Assembly (NCBI RefSeq): GCF_900101015.1
Contig: NZ_FNFZ01000020.1
Span: forward strand, 29,648 to 93,647
Origin: Sarcina sp. DSM 11001
GTDB lineage: Bacteria; Bacillota; Clostridia; Lachnospirales; Lachnospiraceae
Length of the DNA: 64,000 nt
Direction of reading: 5' to 3'
Both the position numbers and the translations under genes were made by a program. The notes beneath the pieces were generated by a model. It was not told the DNA's origin. It did no database searches and worked only from the letters and a program-made list of their open reading frames with translations. Shown here piece by piece: positions 34,258 to 42,837 of the stretch; position 1 is the first letter of the stretch; each line of letters opens with the position of its first letter.

Positions 34258-35427
34258 GTGAACACAGATCAGGATCAGAATGTAATGATTTATCTGGACA
34301 ACGCCGCCACGACCATGCAGAAACCTTCCTGCGTAGTCAGCGCCGTAACAGAAGCCCTCACATCCCTGGGCAATGCATCAAGGGGGGCGCATGACGGAGC
34401 GCTGAAGTCAAATCGTCTGATTTACAGGACGCGCAGGAAGCTTGCCTCCTTTTTTGGCTGTCCAAAATCCGAACAGGTCATTTTTACCAATAATTCCACG
34501 GAGGCGCTCAACATTGCGCTCAACGGGACGCTCCGGCAGGGGGATCACGTCATCACCACGGTCCTGGAGCACAATTCTGTTCTCCGTCCCCTGTACAGGC
34601 TGCGCGAAGAGCGGGGAGCCAAGCTGGATTTCGTGTCTGCGGACAAGAGGGGCTGCGTCGATTACGCGGAGTTTGAACGTCTGATCCGGCCGGACACCAG
34701 GGCGATCGTCTGTACCCATGCCTCCAACCTGACAGGAAACCTTCTGGAAATCTCCAGGATCGGCAGGATCGCGGGGGAGCACGGCCTGCTCCTGATCGTA
34801 GATGCCTCCCAGACAGCGGGTGCAGTGCCGATCGACATGTCGCAGATGGGCATTTCCATTTTGTGCTTTACAGGACATAAGTCGATGATGGGCCCCCAGG
34901 GAACCGGCGGTCTCTGCATCAATGGAGACATAGAGATAGAACCTCTGAAGGTCGGTGGAACTGGCGTACAGTCCTTCCTGACAGAACAGCCCCGTGAATA
35001 TCCGACCAGGCTGGAAGCCGGGACTCTGAACGGACACGGCATTGCCGGCCTGGAAGCGGCGGCGGACTTTATCAGCGATACAGGCGTGGATGTGATCCAT
35101 GCCCATGAGATCAGCCTGGCCAGACGCTTTTACGAAGCGGTCGCGCAGATCCCGGCGGTCCGGGTGTACGGGGATTTTTCGTCCTGGAACCGGAGCCCGA
35201 TCGTCTCCCTGAACATTGCTGATCTGGACTCCGCGCTGGTCTGCGATGAACTGGCCTTTGACTACAATATCGCCACCAGGGCGGGCGCCCACTGTGCGCC
35301 CCTGATGCACAGAGCCCTGGGGACGGAGGAACAGGGAGCCGTGCGCTTCAGCTTTGGATTTTTCAACACAGACCAGGATGCTGACGCGGCGGCCCGGGCG
35401 GTCAGGGAGATCGCTGACAGAGTGTGA
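34258..35427 (+). CDS. Cysteine desulfurase family aminotransferase, selenium-cluster type
   Basis: 389-residue class V PLP enzyme. It shows Y-L-D-N-A-A-T-T, the PLP Lys in F-T-G-H-K-S-M-M-G-P-Q-G, and a C-terminal Cys in A-G-A-H-C-A-P as the likely sulfur or selenium carrier. It fits the family found beside SelD and YedF in genomes that use selenium for molybdenum hydroxylases (EF2568 type). It probably feeds sulfur or selenium to the hydroxylase active site. The start codon is GTG with GAGGAG upstream. Confidence 0.9.
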   Translation: MNTDQDQNVMIYLDNAATTMQKPSCVVSAVTEALTSLGNASRGAHDGALKSNRLIYRTRRKLASFFGCPKSEQVIFTNNSTEALNIALNGTLRQGDHVITTVLEHNSVLRPLYRLREERGAKLDFVSADKRGCVDYAEFERLIRPDTRAIVCTHASNLTGNLLEISRIGRIAGEHGLLLIVDASQTAGAVPIDMSQMGISILCFTGHKSMMGPQGTGGLCINGDIEIEPLKVGGTGVQSFLTEQPREYPTRLEAGTLNGHGIAGLEAAADFISDTGVDVIHAHEISLARRFYEAVAQIPAVRVYGDFSSWNRSPIVSLNIADLDSALVCDELAFDYNIATRAGAHCAPLMHRALGTEEQGAVRFSFGFFNTDQDADAAARAVREIADRV

Positions 35428-35570
35428 AAGAACAGGAGAAAGGACAGGATACCGGCCGGAAGGGCATCCCTATGCGGCAGTATACGATCCCGGGATGCTT
35501 TCAGATATTCTTTTCAAACATTTTTTTAAAACATTTTTTCAAACAGATATTTTTTAAAGCTTATAAAACA

Positions 35571-35638
35571 CAGTTCACTAATCAACCCAGCTCGATAATC
35601 AATACAGCTCAATAATCAACATAGTTCAATAATCAGGC
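35571..35638. repeat. 17-bp tandem repeat before yedF
   Basis: Four copies at 35571-35587, 35588-35604, 35605-35621 and 35622-35638, consensus CAGCTCAATAATCAACA. The array ends 14 bases before the yedF ATG, just upstream of its ribosome binding site. Confidence 0.9.
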
Positions 35639-35652
35639 AGAAGAGGTGAAAA

Positions 35653-36270
35653 ATGGAAAAAAATATCGACTGCATGGGCATGGCGTGCCCGCTTCCAGTG
35701 ATCAACGCAAAGAAGGCCTTTGAATCTTTTACGGAGGACGGCACCCTGAACGTCAAGGTAGACAATGAGACTGCGGTCCAGAATCTGACCAGGCTGGGAG
35801 AACACAATGGCTTCCAGGTCACAAGCGCCGGGACCGGAGAAAATGAATATACAGTTACCATGCAGGTGAAGGCGGGCGCCGCAAAAGCAGCAGCTGTCCC
35901 GACAGACGCGGTCACCTGTGCAGTTCCCGCAAAAGGCGGCAAAGTGGTCGTCCTGTCCGGGAATACAATGGGTACAGGGGATGAAAATCTCGGGAAAAAG
36001 CTGATGAAAGCCTTTATCTTTGCCCTGACCAGCCAGGATGAAGTGCCCGAAAAAGTGATCTGCTATAATACCGGAGCCTATCTGACTACCGAGGATCCGG
36101 ATACCATCAAGGATCTGAAGAGCCTTGAGGAAGCCGGTGCCTGCATCATGACATGCGGGACCTGCCTTGATTTTTACGGTCTGAAGGAAAAGCTGCAGGT
36201 GGGGATCATCTCCAACATGTACGATATCGTGGAGGCGCAGATGAATGCTTCCCTGATCATCAGACCATGA
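35653..36270 (+). CDS. yedF: Selenium metabolism protein YedF
   Basis: 205 residues. The N-terminal TusA/SirA-like domain has C-M-G-M-A-C-P-L-P (residues 7-15), the usual Cys-Pro-x-Pro sulfur-carrier motif. The C-terminal half (about 95-205) is DsrE-like, with T-C-G-T-C-L-D-F-Y-G. YedF accompanies SelD in genomes with selenium-dependent molybdenum hydroxylases and probably carries or delivers selenium. GAGGTG precedes the ATG. The stop overlaps the next start (ATGA), so translation is likely coupled. Confidence 0.93.
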   Translation: MEKNIDCMGMACPLPVINAKKAFESFTEDGTLNVKVDNETAVQNLTRLGEHNGFQVTSAGTGENEYTVTMQVKAGAAKAAAVPTDAVTCAVPAKGGKVVVLSGNTMGTGDENLGKKLMKAFIFALTSQDEVPEKVICYNTGAYLTTEDPDTIKDLKSLEEAGACIMTCGTCLDFYGLKEKLQVGIISNMYDIVEAQMNASLIIRP

Positions 36271-36503
36271 GAAAAAAGGAGAGACGGCTGATCGTCGCAT
36301 TTTATACGACTCATGATGCCATGGCTTTTGAAGAATACTGCGCTTCCTGCGGGGCTGAGGGACGGCTGATCCCTCTGCCCAGGGAGATCAGCGCAGGGTG
36401 CGGTCTTGCCTGGAGCGCGCCGCCAGATGATGAGGATGGTCTGCGGAAACTGCTTCTGGCCGCAGGAATCACACCACAGCATCTGCGGGAGCTGGAGGTC
36501 TGA
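36267..36503 (+). CDS. DUF3343 small protein
   Basis: 78 residues, overlapping yedF by four bases. It shows the DUF3343 pattern: an initial beta strand (L-I-V-A-F-Y-T-T-H-D-A-M), and P-L-P-R-E-I-S-A-G-C-G-L with a conserved Cys. DUF3343 proteins are found almost only next to YedF or other TusA-like sulfur and selenium carriers. A role as partner of YedF in selenium transfer is inferred from this linkage. Confidence 0.88.
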   Translation: MRKKERRLIVAFYTTHDAMAFEEYCASCGAEGRLIPLPREISAGCGLAWSAPPDDEDGLRKLLLAAGITPQHLRELEV

Positions 36504-36533
36504 ACAGCTTATTCTCATGTCTGTTTAACGATC

Positions 36534-36553
36534 CACTGTCTCAACAGACAGTG
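36534..36553 (+). promoter_or_regulatory. Small perfect hairpin between DUF3343 gene and selD
   Basis: CACTGTCT-CAAC-AGACAGTG, an 8-bp stem with a 4-base loop, followed by A-rich sequence and not by T. It may stabilise or process the message between the two genes; it is not a terminator. Confidence 0.45.
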
Positions 36554-36620
36554 AAATAATTATCTTAAAAAACTGCGGAATACCTGGTTCGGAGAAGTAA
36601 AACCTGGAGAAGTATAACCT

Positions 36621-37670
36621 ATGGAAACGGAAGCAAGGCTTACAAGACTGGCATCCTGTGCCGGCTGCGGCGCCAAGGTGGGGGCGGGAACCCTCTCCTC
36701 CCTCCTGGAGGATTTTAAGACGCACACGGATCCGCGTCTGATCGTGGGTTTTGACAAAAGCGACGACGCCAGTGTGTATGTGATCAACAATGAGACTGCC
36801 CTGATCCAGACGGTGGACTTTTTTCCTCCCATCGTGGACGATCCCTACCTGTTCGGTCAGATCGCGGCCGCCAATGCTATTTCGGATATTTATGCCATGG
36901 GCGGGGAACCCCGCCTGGCTCTGAATCTCTTGTGTGTGACAAAAGAGATGGAAGAAGGGTGGATCCGGGAGATCCTCCGCGGGGGTTATGACAAAGCTTA
37001 TGAAGCCGGAGTGATCATTTCCGGCGGCCATACGATCAGCGGCAGCGAACCCCTTTACGGCCTGGCAGTGACCGGATTTGCAGAACCGCAGAAGATCAGG
37101 AAAAATGCCGCCGCCAGGCCAGGGGATGTCCTGATCCTGACAAAACCTCTCGGGATCGGGATCCTGACAACAGCGGCCAAGGCCGGAATGACCGATCAGG
37201 CTCTGATGGACAGGCTCTGGCAGCAGATGGCTCAGCTGAACAGAGACGCCTGCCGGATCATGCAGCATTATCATGTGCACAGCTGTACGGATGTGACCGG
37301 ATTCGGACTTCTGGGGCACAGCTGTGAGATGGCCCAGGGAAGCGGGTGTACCCTTCATCTTCAGACAGGGAAGATCCCCTTCCACCAGGAAGCACTGGAG
37401 ATGGCGGATATGGGCCTGGTCCCCGCCGGGGCTTACCGGAACCGGGATTTTGCCGAAAGCTCGGTGGAAGTGCGGGGGCAGATATCAAGGGCTATGCAGG
37501 ATATCCTCTACGACCCACAGACCAGCGGAGGACTTCTGATCGCTGTGGATGCGAAGGATGGAGAAGACCTGCTCAGGCAGCTTCAGTCCACGATCCCTGC
37601 CGCCGCCATGATCGGCTATGTGACCGGTCCCACAGGACCGGGCGAAAAGAGCCTGATCCTGGAGGCGTAA
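36621..37670 (+). CDS. selD: Selenophosphate synthetase
   Basis: 349 residues. Makes selenophosphate from selenide and ATP. The catalytic loop is A-G-C-G-A-K: it keeps the Cys equivalent to E. coli Cys17 and the following Lys, while the second Cys of E. coli (Cys19) is Ala here. ATP and metal motifs are D-K-S-D-D-A-S, Q-T-V-D-F-F and S-G-G-H-T, and the C-terminal T-D-V-T-G-F-G and D-P-Q-T-S-G-G-L are complete. No selA, selB or tRNA-Sec is in the window. With YedF, DUF3343 and the hydroxylases beside it, its product probably serves the labile selenium cofactor. Confidence 0.95.
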   Translation: METEARLTRLASCAGCGAKVGAGTLSSLLEDFKTHTDPRLIVGFDKSDDASVYVINNETALIQTVDFFPPIVDDPYLFGQIAAANAISDIYAMGGEPRLALNLLCVTKEMEEGWIREILRGGYDKAYEAGVIISGGHTISGSEPLYGLAVTGFAEPQKIRKNAAARPGDVLILTKPLGIGILTTAAKAGMTDQALMDRLWQQMAQLNRDACRIMQHYHVHSCTDVTGFGLLGHSCEMAQGSGCTLHLQTGKIPFHQEALEMADMGLVPAGAYRNRDFAESSVEVRGQISRAMQDILYDPQTSGGLLIAVDAKDGEDLLRQLQSTIPAAAMIGYVTGPTGPGEKSLILEA

Positions 37671-37677
37671 AACCTGT

Positions 37678-37798
37678 TTATTCTTCATTGCGCAATACCC
37701 GTGATTTCATAACAGTCGTGGGATACGCTTGCAAAAAGGGGAACTTGCTTCATCGTGGGTACAATCCCGCGATGAAGAATAACCGCTCCGCGAGTCTT
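37678..37798. repeat. Structured inverted-repeat element, copy B
   Basis: TTATTCTTCAT (37678-37688) / ATGAAGAATAA (37772-37782), 11 bp perfect. Inside, CTTCATCGTGGG (37748-37759) pairs with CCCGCGATGAAG (37766-37777), one wobble, so the right arm can take part in two alternative stems. The words CCGCGAGTCTTG follow at about 37789-37800, shared with the element at 24711-24827. It fills most of the selD-yqeB gap. Confidence 0.7.
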
Positions 37799-37860
37799 GT
37801 GTGAAGCTGATGACAGACGTGGGGTAATGACAACGGATATCGGATTTAGATGACAGCTCT

Positions 37861-38787
37861 GTGATGCTGATGGCAGAGATGGAAAAGGATAAGGCAGGTT
37901 CTGCGGGTATGGAAGACAGCGGACAGAACAACAATGAACAGATTAATGGACAAAATAATGGACAGATCATCAGAAAAAACAAAGCCCCGGATCTGATCAT
38001 CGTCCGGGGAGCGGGAGATATCAGTACGGGAACTATCCACCGGCTTTTCCGCGCCGGCTTTCCGGTGCTGGCTCTGGAGACAGACCATCCCTCCGCCATC
38101 CGGAGAAAGGTGGCTTTTTCAGAGGCTGTCTATGACGGAACGGCAACTGTGGAGGGGATCACTGCAGTCAGAATTTCCGGTCTCCGGGAAATGACAGCTG
38201 TTCTGGAGAAAGGTCAGCTGCCGCTCCTGGTGGATCCGGAAGGACAGAGTATCTGGCAGTTGTGTCCCACCGTTGTGGTGGATGCCATTCTGGCAAAAAA
38301 GAATCTGGGGACGTCCATGGATATGGCAGATCTTACCATTGCCCTGGGACCGGGATTTGAAGCGGGAAAGGATGTCCGCTATGTGATCGAGACCATGCGC
38401 GGACACGATTTGGGACGGATCATTTCCTCCGGCTTTGCCGCTCCCAACACAGGAGTTCCGGGCCTGATCGGCGGGTTCGGCGCGGAGCGGGTGATCCATT
38501 CCCCCGCCGCAGGTGTTTTCCACATGAAGAGGGATATCGGGGACCTGGTTCAGGCAGGTGAAGCTGTCGGAACCGTAACGGCTCCGGAGGGAGAGATTCC
38601 GGTGACCACCCGGATATCCGGCATCCTCCGCGGGATCATCCGTGACGGATATCCTGTCACCCGCGGGTTTAAGCTGGCTGACGTGGACCCCCGGCTGGAG
38701 GAACTGAAAAACTGCTTTACCATATCCGACAAGGCGAGATGCATTGCCGGCAGTGTCCTGGAGCTTGTCTGCGCCGCCGGAGGATGA
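37861..38787 (+). CDS. yqeB: Selenium-dependent molybdenum hydroxylase maturation protein YqeB (EF2563 type)
   Basis: 308 residues. The conserved domain starts near residue 42 with L-I-I-V-R-G-A-G-D-I-S-T-G-T (a Gly-rich, nucleotide-binding-like loop). Later G-P-G-F and S-P-A-A-G-V-F introduce a biotinyl/lipoyl-like C-terminal fold. EF2563-family proteins occur only with selenium-dependent molybdenum hydroxylases and are thought to take part in cofactor maturation. The first 40 residues are Gln/Asn-rich low-complexity, and the start (GTG at 37861, or one of several ATGs just after) is uncertain. In E. coli YqeB this domain is joined to an XdhC-like part; here the XdhC-like protein is separate (39934). 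Confidence 0.88.
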   Translation: MMLMAEMEKDKAGSAGMEDSGQNNNEQINGQNNGQIIRKNKAPDLIIVRGAGDISTGTIHRLFRAGFPVLALETDHPSAIRRKVAFSEAVYDGTATVEGITAVRISGLREMTAVLEKGQLPLLVDPEGQSIWQLCPTVVVDAILAKKNLGTSMDMADLTIALGPGFEAGKDVRYVIETMRGHDLGRIISSGFAAPNTGVPGLIGGFGAERVIHSPAAGVFHMKRDIGDLVQAGEAVGTVTAPEGEIPVTTRISGILRGIIRDGYPVTRGFKLADVDPRLEELKNCFTISDKARCIAGSVLELVCAAGG

Positions 38788-38833
38788 GTCAGAGACCGCT
38801 TTCCCTTTCCGATCCGGAGTCTGAACGAAACAA

Positions 38834-38872
38834 GGGAAACGCAACAGGGAAACACAACAGGGAAAACCAAAA
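38834..38872. repeat. 13-bp tandem repeat between convergent yqeB and yqeC
   Basis: Three copies, GGGAAACGCAACA, GGGAAACACAACA and GGGAAAACCAAAA, at 38834-38872. No terminator hairpin is visible in this 103-base convergent gap. Confidence 0.85.
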
Positions 38873-38890
38873 CGATGATTTTCCGCTGCT

Positions 38891-39574
38891 TCATTCCCTG
38901 AGTGAACAGACAGAGGCCTCTTTTCGTATCAGTTCGCACAGGCGCAGGGCGCGGTCCGGTTCCTCCAGTGTATCGATCTGATTGATGAGATAGTAGTCTG
39001 CGAGATCTTCGCAGTTAAGAACCCTGGCGATATGGTCCTCATAGACCGGCTGGTCGGGAGATATGCCGGCAAGGGCGGAAAACAGGTCCGGACAGTGACA
39101 GACCTGAGAAACGGGCTTTCCGATTCCGGAAGCACCTGCCAGACATACTGTCATGGTGGAGCAGGCCGGAATGACCGGTTCGAAAGACCGGTGTGCCTTG
39201 AGAGGATGCCCTGCCGAACCGTCGGCTTCCACAAGAACATAATCAGCTTCAAGAGAAAGAACTTTAAAAGGGATCGCGGGAGAGGGAGAGGCCAGCTTGC
39301 CATTGGAAAGCGGCTGTCCCAGACAGATGACCCTGCTGCGGGCCAGAGCGGACCTGATCTCCTGCAGGATCTGCTCCCGGGAGACAGGAGAGTTCTCTGT
39401 TCCGGTTTTTACAAGCGGCATGTCTGGAAAAGGATAGATATGTGTTGAGGTCGTCAGGATAACCCTTCCTTCCAGATGCGAAGCAAAATAACGCAGAAAC
39501 GATGTTTTTCCCCCGCTTCCAATGACCGAGATAAAATTTCCTTTTAGTTGAAATTTTTCAAAAGGCCGATACAT
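38891..39574 (-). CDS. yqeC: Selenium-dependent hydroxylase accessory protein YqeC
   Basis: 227 residues. P-loop protein with G-S-G-G-K-T-S near residue 20, T-S-T-H-I-Y, and V-E-A-D-G-S-A-G as Walker B-like segment. YqeC proteins belong to the same selenium-linked gene set; their reaction is not known. I start at the ATG at 39574, five bases after GAGG. A TTG seven codons upstream is possible. It is the only gene of the cluster on the minus strand, so it needs its own promoter between 39575 and 39933. Confidence 0.87.
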   Translation of the reverse strand: MYRPFEKFQLKGNFISVIGSGGKTSFLRYFASHLEGRVILTTSTHIYPFPDMPLVKTGTENSPVSREQILQEIRSALARSRVICLGQPLSNGKLASPSPAIPFKVLSLEADYVLVEADGSAGHPLKAHRSFEPVIPACSTMTVCLAGASGIGKPVSQVCHCPDLFSALAGISPDQPVYEDHIARVLNCEDLADYYLINQIDTLEEPDRALRLCELIRKEASVCSLRE

Positions 39575-39933
39575 AAGCACCTCATCAAAATTCAATATCT
39601 AAATTCAATTATTATGATCTGTTCACCCTGCATCATCGTATCTCAGACAGAAAGTAAATACAAGCGGACCGCACGTGCCCCGTCGGATCAGAATGTGTGT
39701 TTTTACAAAATTCATTATGTCACAAAAATGGATATCGGTTCAGAAATCTGGTCCGGAGTACTGCCCGGAATGCCAGGCCGGGGTACTGCTATTGAATACC
39801 GGTCCGTAATACCGGTTTAGACTATAGTTGGTTTAGACTATTGTTATAGAATACAGAGTTATTGAATGCAGTTTCAGAGTACTGCCCGGAACAATGCCTG
39901 TTATGTTTCGCTGCCGGAAAGGAGGACCGGATC
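39575..39933. other. Divergent region between yqeC and the XdhC-like gene
   Basis: About 360 bases. Degenerate repeats dominate the right half: GGAGTACTGCCCGGAA (about 39756 and again 39878), AATACCGGT words at 39795-39820, and GGTTTAGACTAT twice (39817-39841). A promoter for yqeC must lie here; no good pair of boxes was found. Confidence 0.6.
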
Positions 39934-41064
39934 ATGCCCGGATTTTTTGAATCCATCGTTCGTCGTAAGCCTGACAGACAGATGCTGGCCGCCTGGGTGA
40001 TCGCCGGGCCGGCAGCCGGAGCGAAGGCACTTTTTTTCAGGAAAGAGGATCATTATTCTCAGGAATACCGCGACGAGGCCTTTCCGGAGGACTGCGCCCT
40101 GGAGATCAGTAAACTTTCCAGTCTTTCCCGGGAACCGGATGGGATCCTGGAGCAGGGAGACAGCCGCGTTTTTCTGGAACAGATCAACATAGGGAGAAAG
40201 CTGGTGATCTGCGGAGCCGGTCATGTAGCCCTGTCCGTCATCAGGATCGGCGTTATGCTGGGCTTTGAAGTGACAGTGATCGAAGACAGGGAGGAGTTTG
40301 CGGCCCGCGCCGGAGAAGCGGGAGCCCATCATGTGATCTGCCGGCCTTTTGAAGAAGCCCTGGAGGGCATCGAAGGAGATCCTGCGACAGCCTTCGTGAT
40401 CATGACCCGTGAACACGTCCATGACGTCGCCTGTCTCCGCAGGGTTTTGAAAAAAAACTATGCATATGCCGGCATGATGGGTAGCCGGAGCAGGACGGGG
40501 AAGATCAGAGAGCAGCTGCTTGAGGAGGGATACGATCCCGGAAAGCTTGACCAGGTGCACATGCCCATCGGTCTGCGGATCGGCTCAAGGACACCGGAAG
40601 AGATCGCTGTATCTGTCACGGCAGAGCTGATCCAGGTCATGAATGAGGCCGATGCCGGAGAAGGCTTTCCTGCAGGCATGGCTGAGGAACTGGCATCCAT
40701 CTCCATACCTTTCGGCACGGAAAAATCTCCTGAACCAGATGAAGCACAAAAGACGTTTTACAGAGAACTTCATAAAGATTTCCATAAAGAAACCTGTAAT
40801 ACGGAAGGCTTGTCGGGAGTCCTTGCCATGATCGTAGAAAAGACAGGGGAGGCTCCCAGACGCCCCGGTACAAAAATGCTGGTGAGGAAAGACGGGAGTT
40901 TTCTGGGAACGGTGGGCGGAGGATACGCCGAGGCTGTGATCCTGAAAACTGCCCGGGACATGATCCGGGAAGGAGAACAGGAATGCAGGCAGATCCGGAT
41001 CGTCATGCAGAAAGGAACCATGATGTGCGGCGGGGAGATCACGGTTTTCCTGCTCCCCGTATAA
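39934..41064 (+). CDS. XdhC/CoxI-family hydroxylase maturation factor, domains in swapped order
   Basis: 376 residues. XdhC proteins bind the molybdenum cofactor, promote its sulfuration and insert it into xanthine dehydrogenases. The Rossmann domain comes first (L-V-I-C-G-A-G-H-V-A-L-S, about residue 90, through G-L-R-I-G-S-R-T-P-E-E-I-A). The CoxI-like segment that normally opens the protein comes last (R-R-P-G-T-K-M-L-V, G-T-V-G-G-G-Y-A-E, M-C-G-G-E-I, about 305-375). This is a circular permutation of the common order. AAAGGAGG nine bases before the ATG at 39934 fixes the start. Confidence 0.87.
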   Translation: MPGFFESIVRRKPDRQMLAAWVIAGPAAGAKALFFRKEDHYSQEYRDEAFPEDCALEISKLSSLSREPDGILEQGDSRVFLEQINIGRKLVICGAGHVALSVIRIGVMLGFEVTVIEDREEFAARAGEAGAHHVICRPFEEALEGIEGDPATAFVIMTREHVHDVACLRRVLKKNYAYAGMMGSRSRTGKIREQLLEEGYDPGKLDQVHMPIGLRIGSRTPEEIAVSVTAELIQVMNEADAGEGFPAGMAEELASISIPFGTEKSPEPDEAQKTFYRELHKDFHKETCNTEGLSGVLAMIVEKTGEAPRRPGTKMLVRKDGSFLGTVGGGYAEAVILKTARDMIREGEQECRQIRIVMQKGTMMCGGEITVFLLPV

Positions 41065-41122
41065 TAGACAGCAGTATTCTATGTATTTTATAAACAGAAT
41101 GAAGATCCTGAAGGAGGTTAAC

Positions 41123-42592
41123 ATGATCGATTTAAGAGTCAATGCACAGGGGAGAGCCCACAATATCCAGCGGGCAAAAGAGCAGAAAATCATCATTCCG
41201 ACGATCTCACAGATGAAGGATCCCCGGACCATCCCCGACAAGATCCTGGACCAGCTCAAATCCGTAGGGCTGTGGGATGTAAATCCGCTGAACCTGTTTC
41301 GTATCACCTGGAAAAATGAGCCGAAGGAGTCAGGAGGCCTTTTCGGGGCTCCCAACTACATCGTCCTGCCCTCCGAGCTCACGGGAGTGAAGGCAAAGAT
41401 CCTGCTGATGGTCGGCAAGTACTTTCCCACCGGCTGCCATAAGGTGGGAGCTTCCTTCGGCTGCCTGGTGCCTCCCCTGGTGACAGGACAGTTTGATTCC
41501 TCCTATCACAGGGCTGTATGGCCGTCCACGGGAAATTACTGCAGAGGCGGCGCATTCAACTCAAAGCTCCTGGGCTGCCACAGCGTGGCCATCCTTCCGG
41601 AGGGAATGAGCCGCGAACGTTTTGAATGGCTGGAGACAGTGGCCAGCGAGATCATCGCGACACCCGGATCCGAATCCAACGTTAAGGAGATCTTTGACAA
41701 GACCCATGAGCTCGAGAGAGAACCCGACTGCATGATCTTCAATCAGTTTGCCGAAATGGGCAATTACATGTGGCACTACCATGTGACGGGAAATGCCATT
41801 GTTGAAGCTTTTGATCACATGAAAGGGGAGAAAGACCGCCTCTTTGGCGCGATCTTTACATCAGGCTCCGCGGGCACCATGGCGTCCGGAGACCGGATCA
41901 AGGATGTCTTCCCCGGGGCAAAACTGGGCGTAGGTGAAGCCCTGCAGTGTCCGACCCTGCTGGAGAACGGCTTCGGCGCCCACAGGATCGAGGGAATCGG
42001 GGACAAGCATGTGCCCTGGATCCACAATGTTAAAAATACCGACCTGGTGGTGGATATCGATGATGAAGATTCCCAGAAGGTCCTCCGCCTCTTTAATGAG
42101 CCGGTCGGTCTCGAATATCTGAAAAGCGCCGGCGTGCCGGAGGACACTCTGGACAAGTTGCAGCTCTTCGGCATCTCTGGCATTGCCAACATGCTCTGCG
42201 CCATCAAGATGGCAAAATACTACGAGCTGACAGAGCACGATGTCGTGGCCTCCGTCATGACGGATTCCGCCGTCATGTATTCCTCCCGCGTCCGGGAGCT
42301 CCAGGAGGAGGACGGCGCCTATACCAGGGAGATGGCAGCGGTGGATTTCCACACCCACATCCTCGGAGAAAAGACCGACAACATGATGGAACTGACCTAT
42401 CCCGTCAGAAAGCGCGTCCACAACCTCAAGTACTACACCTGGGTCGAGCAGCAGGGCAAGACATCCGAGGAACTGAACGCCCTCTGGTATGACCAGGAAA
42501 ACACCTGGGACAGCGTCAAGGCAGACGCGGACAGGATCGACGAGATGATCAGGGAATTCAATGAAGACACGGGACTTTTGAAGAATCTGTAA
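41123..42592 (+). CDS. Fold-type II PLP-dependent lyase-like enzyme, unknown substrate
   Basis: 489 residues of the cysteine synthase / threonine deaminase fold. The PLP Lys is in C-H-K-V-G-A-S-F-G (about residue 115), the substrate loop is P-S-T-G-N-Y-C-R-G-G, and the phosphate cup is T-S-G-S-A-G-T-M-A-S-G. It is clearly longer than, and different from, YgeX, the 2,3-diaminopropionate ammonia-lyase that usually sits in this gene set. An alpha,beta-elimination that releases ammonia from a ring-derived amino acid is a reasonable guess, no more. The start is at ATG 41123 behind AAGGAGG; 14 extra codons upstream are unsupported. Confidence 0.75.
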   Translation: MIDLRVNAQGRAHNIQRAKEQKIIIPTISQMKDPRTIPDKILDQLKSVGLWDVNPLNLFRITWKNEPKESGGLFGAPNYIVLPSELTGVKAKILLMVGKYFPTGCHKVGASFGCLVPPLVTGQFDSSYHRAVWPSTGNYCRGGAFNSKLLGCHSVAILPEGMSRERFEWLETVASEIIATPGSESNVKEIFDKTHELEREPDCMIFNQFAEMGNYMWHYHVTGNAIVEAFDHMKGEKDRLFGAIFTSGSAGTMASGDRIKDVFPGAKLGVGEALQCPTLLENGFGAHRIEGIGDKHVPWIHNVKNTDLVVDIDDEDSQKVLRLFNEPVGLEYLKSAGVPEDTLDKLQLFGISGIANMLCAIKMAKYYELTEHDVVASVMTDSAVMYSSRVRELQEEDGAYTREMAAVDFHTHILGEKTDNMMELTYPVRKRVHNLKYYTWVEQQGKTSEELNALWYDQENTWDSVKADADRIDEMIREFNEDTGLLKNL

Positions 42593-42735
42593 AAAAGTAT
42601 TTTGGAGGCAGCCTTAGTATAATTGCCGGGCGGCAGACAGAACCGGAGCAGGAATATGTCCACAGGACATATCCTGCGAGGATTCGTCCCTGGTTTGAAA
42701 CAGATACCTCTCAATACCTTACAAAAAGTGTTCTG

Positions 42736-42795
42736 TGAAACGTTACATGAAACGTTATATAAAACGTTACATAAAATGTTACATGAAACGTCACA
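42736..42795. repeat. 12-bp tandem repeat upstream of the threonine-synthase-like gene
   Basis: Five copies of TGAAACGTTACA (42736-42747, 42748-42759, 42760-42771, 42772-42783, 42784-42795), most centred on the palindrome AACGTT. It lies in the 245-base gap before the gene at 42838. It looks like slippage, yet helical-period spacing of a palindrome could also serve as operator sites. Confidence 0.9.
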
Positions 42796-42837
42796 CGAAG
42801 CCTCTGAACCCTGAACCGCCTGGAAGGAGAGTCTGAC

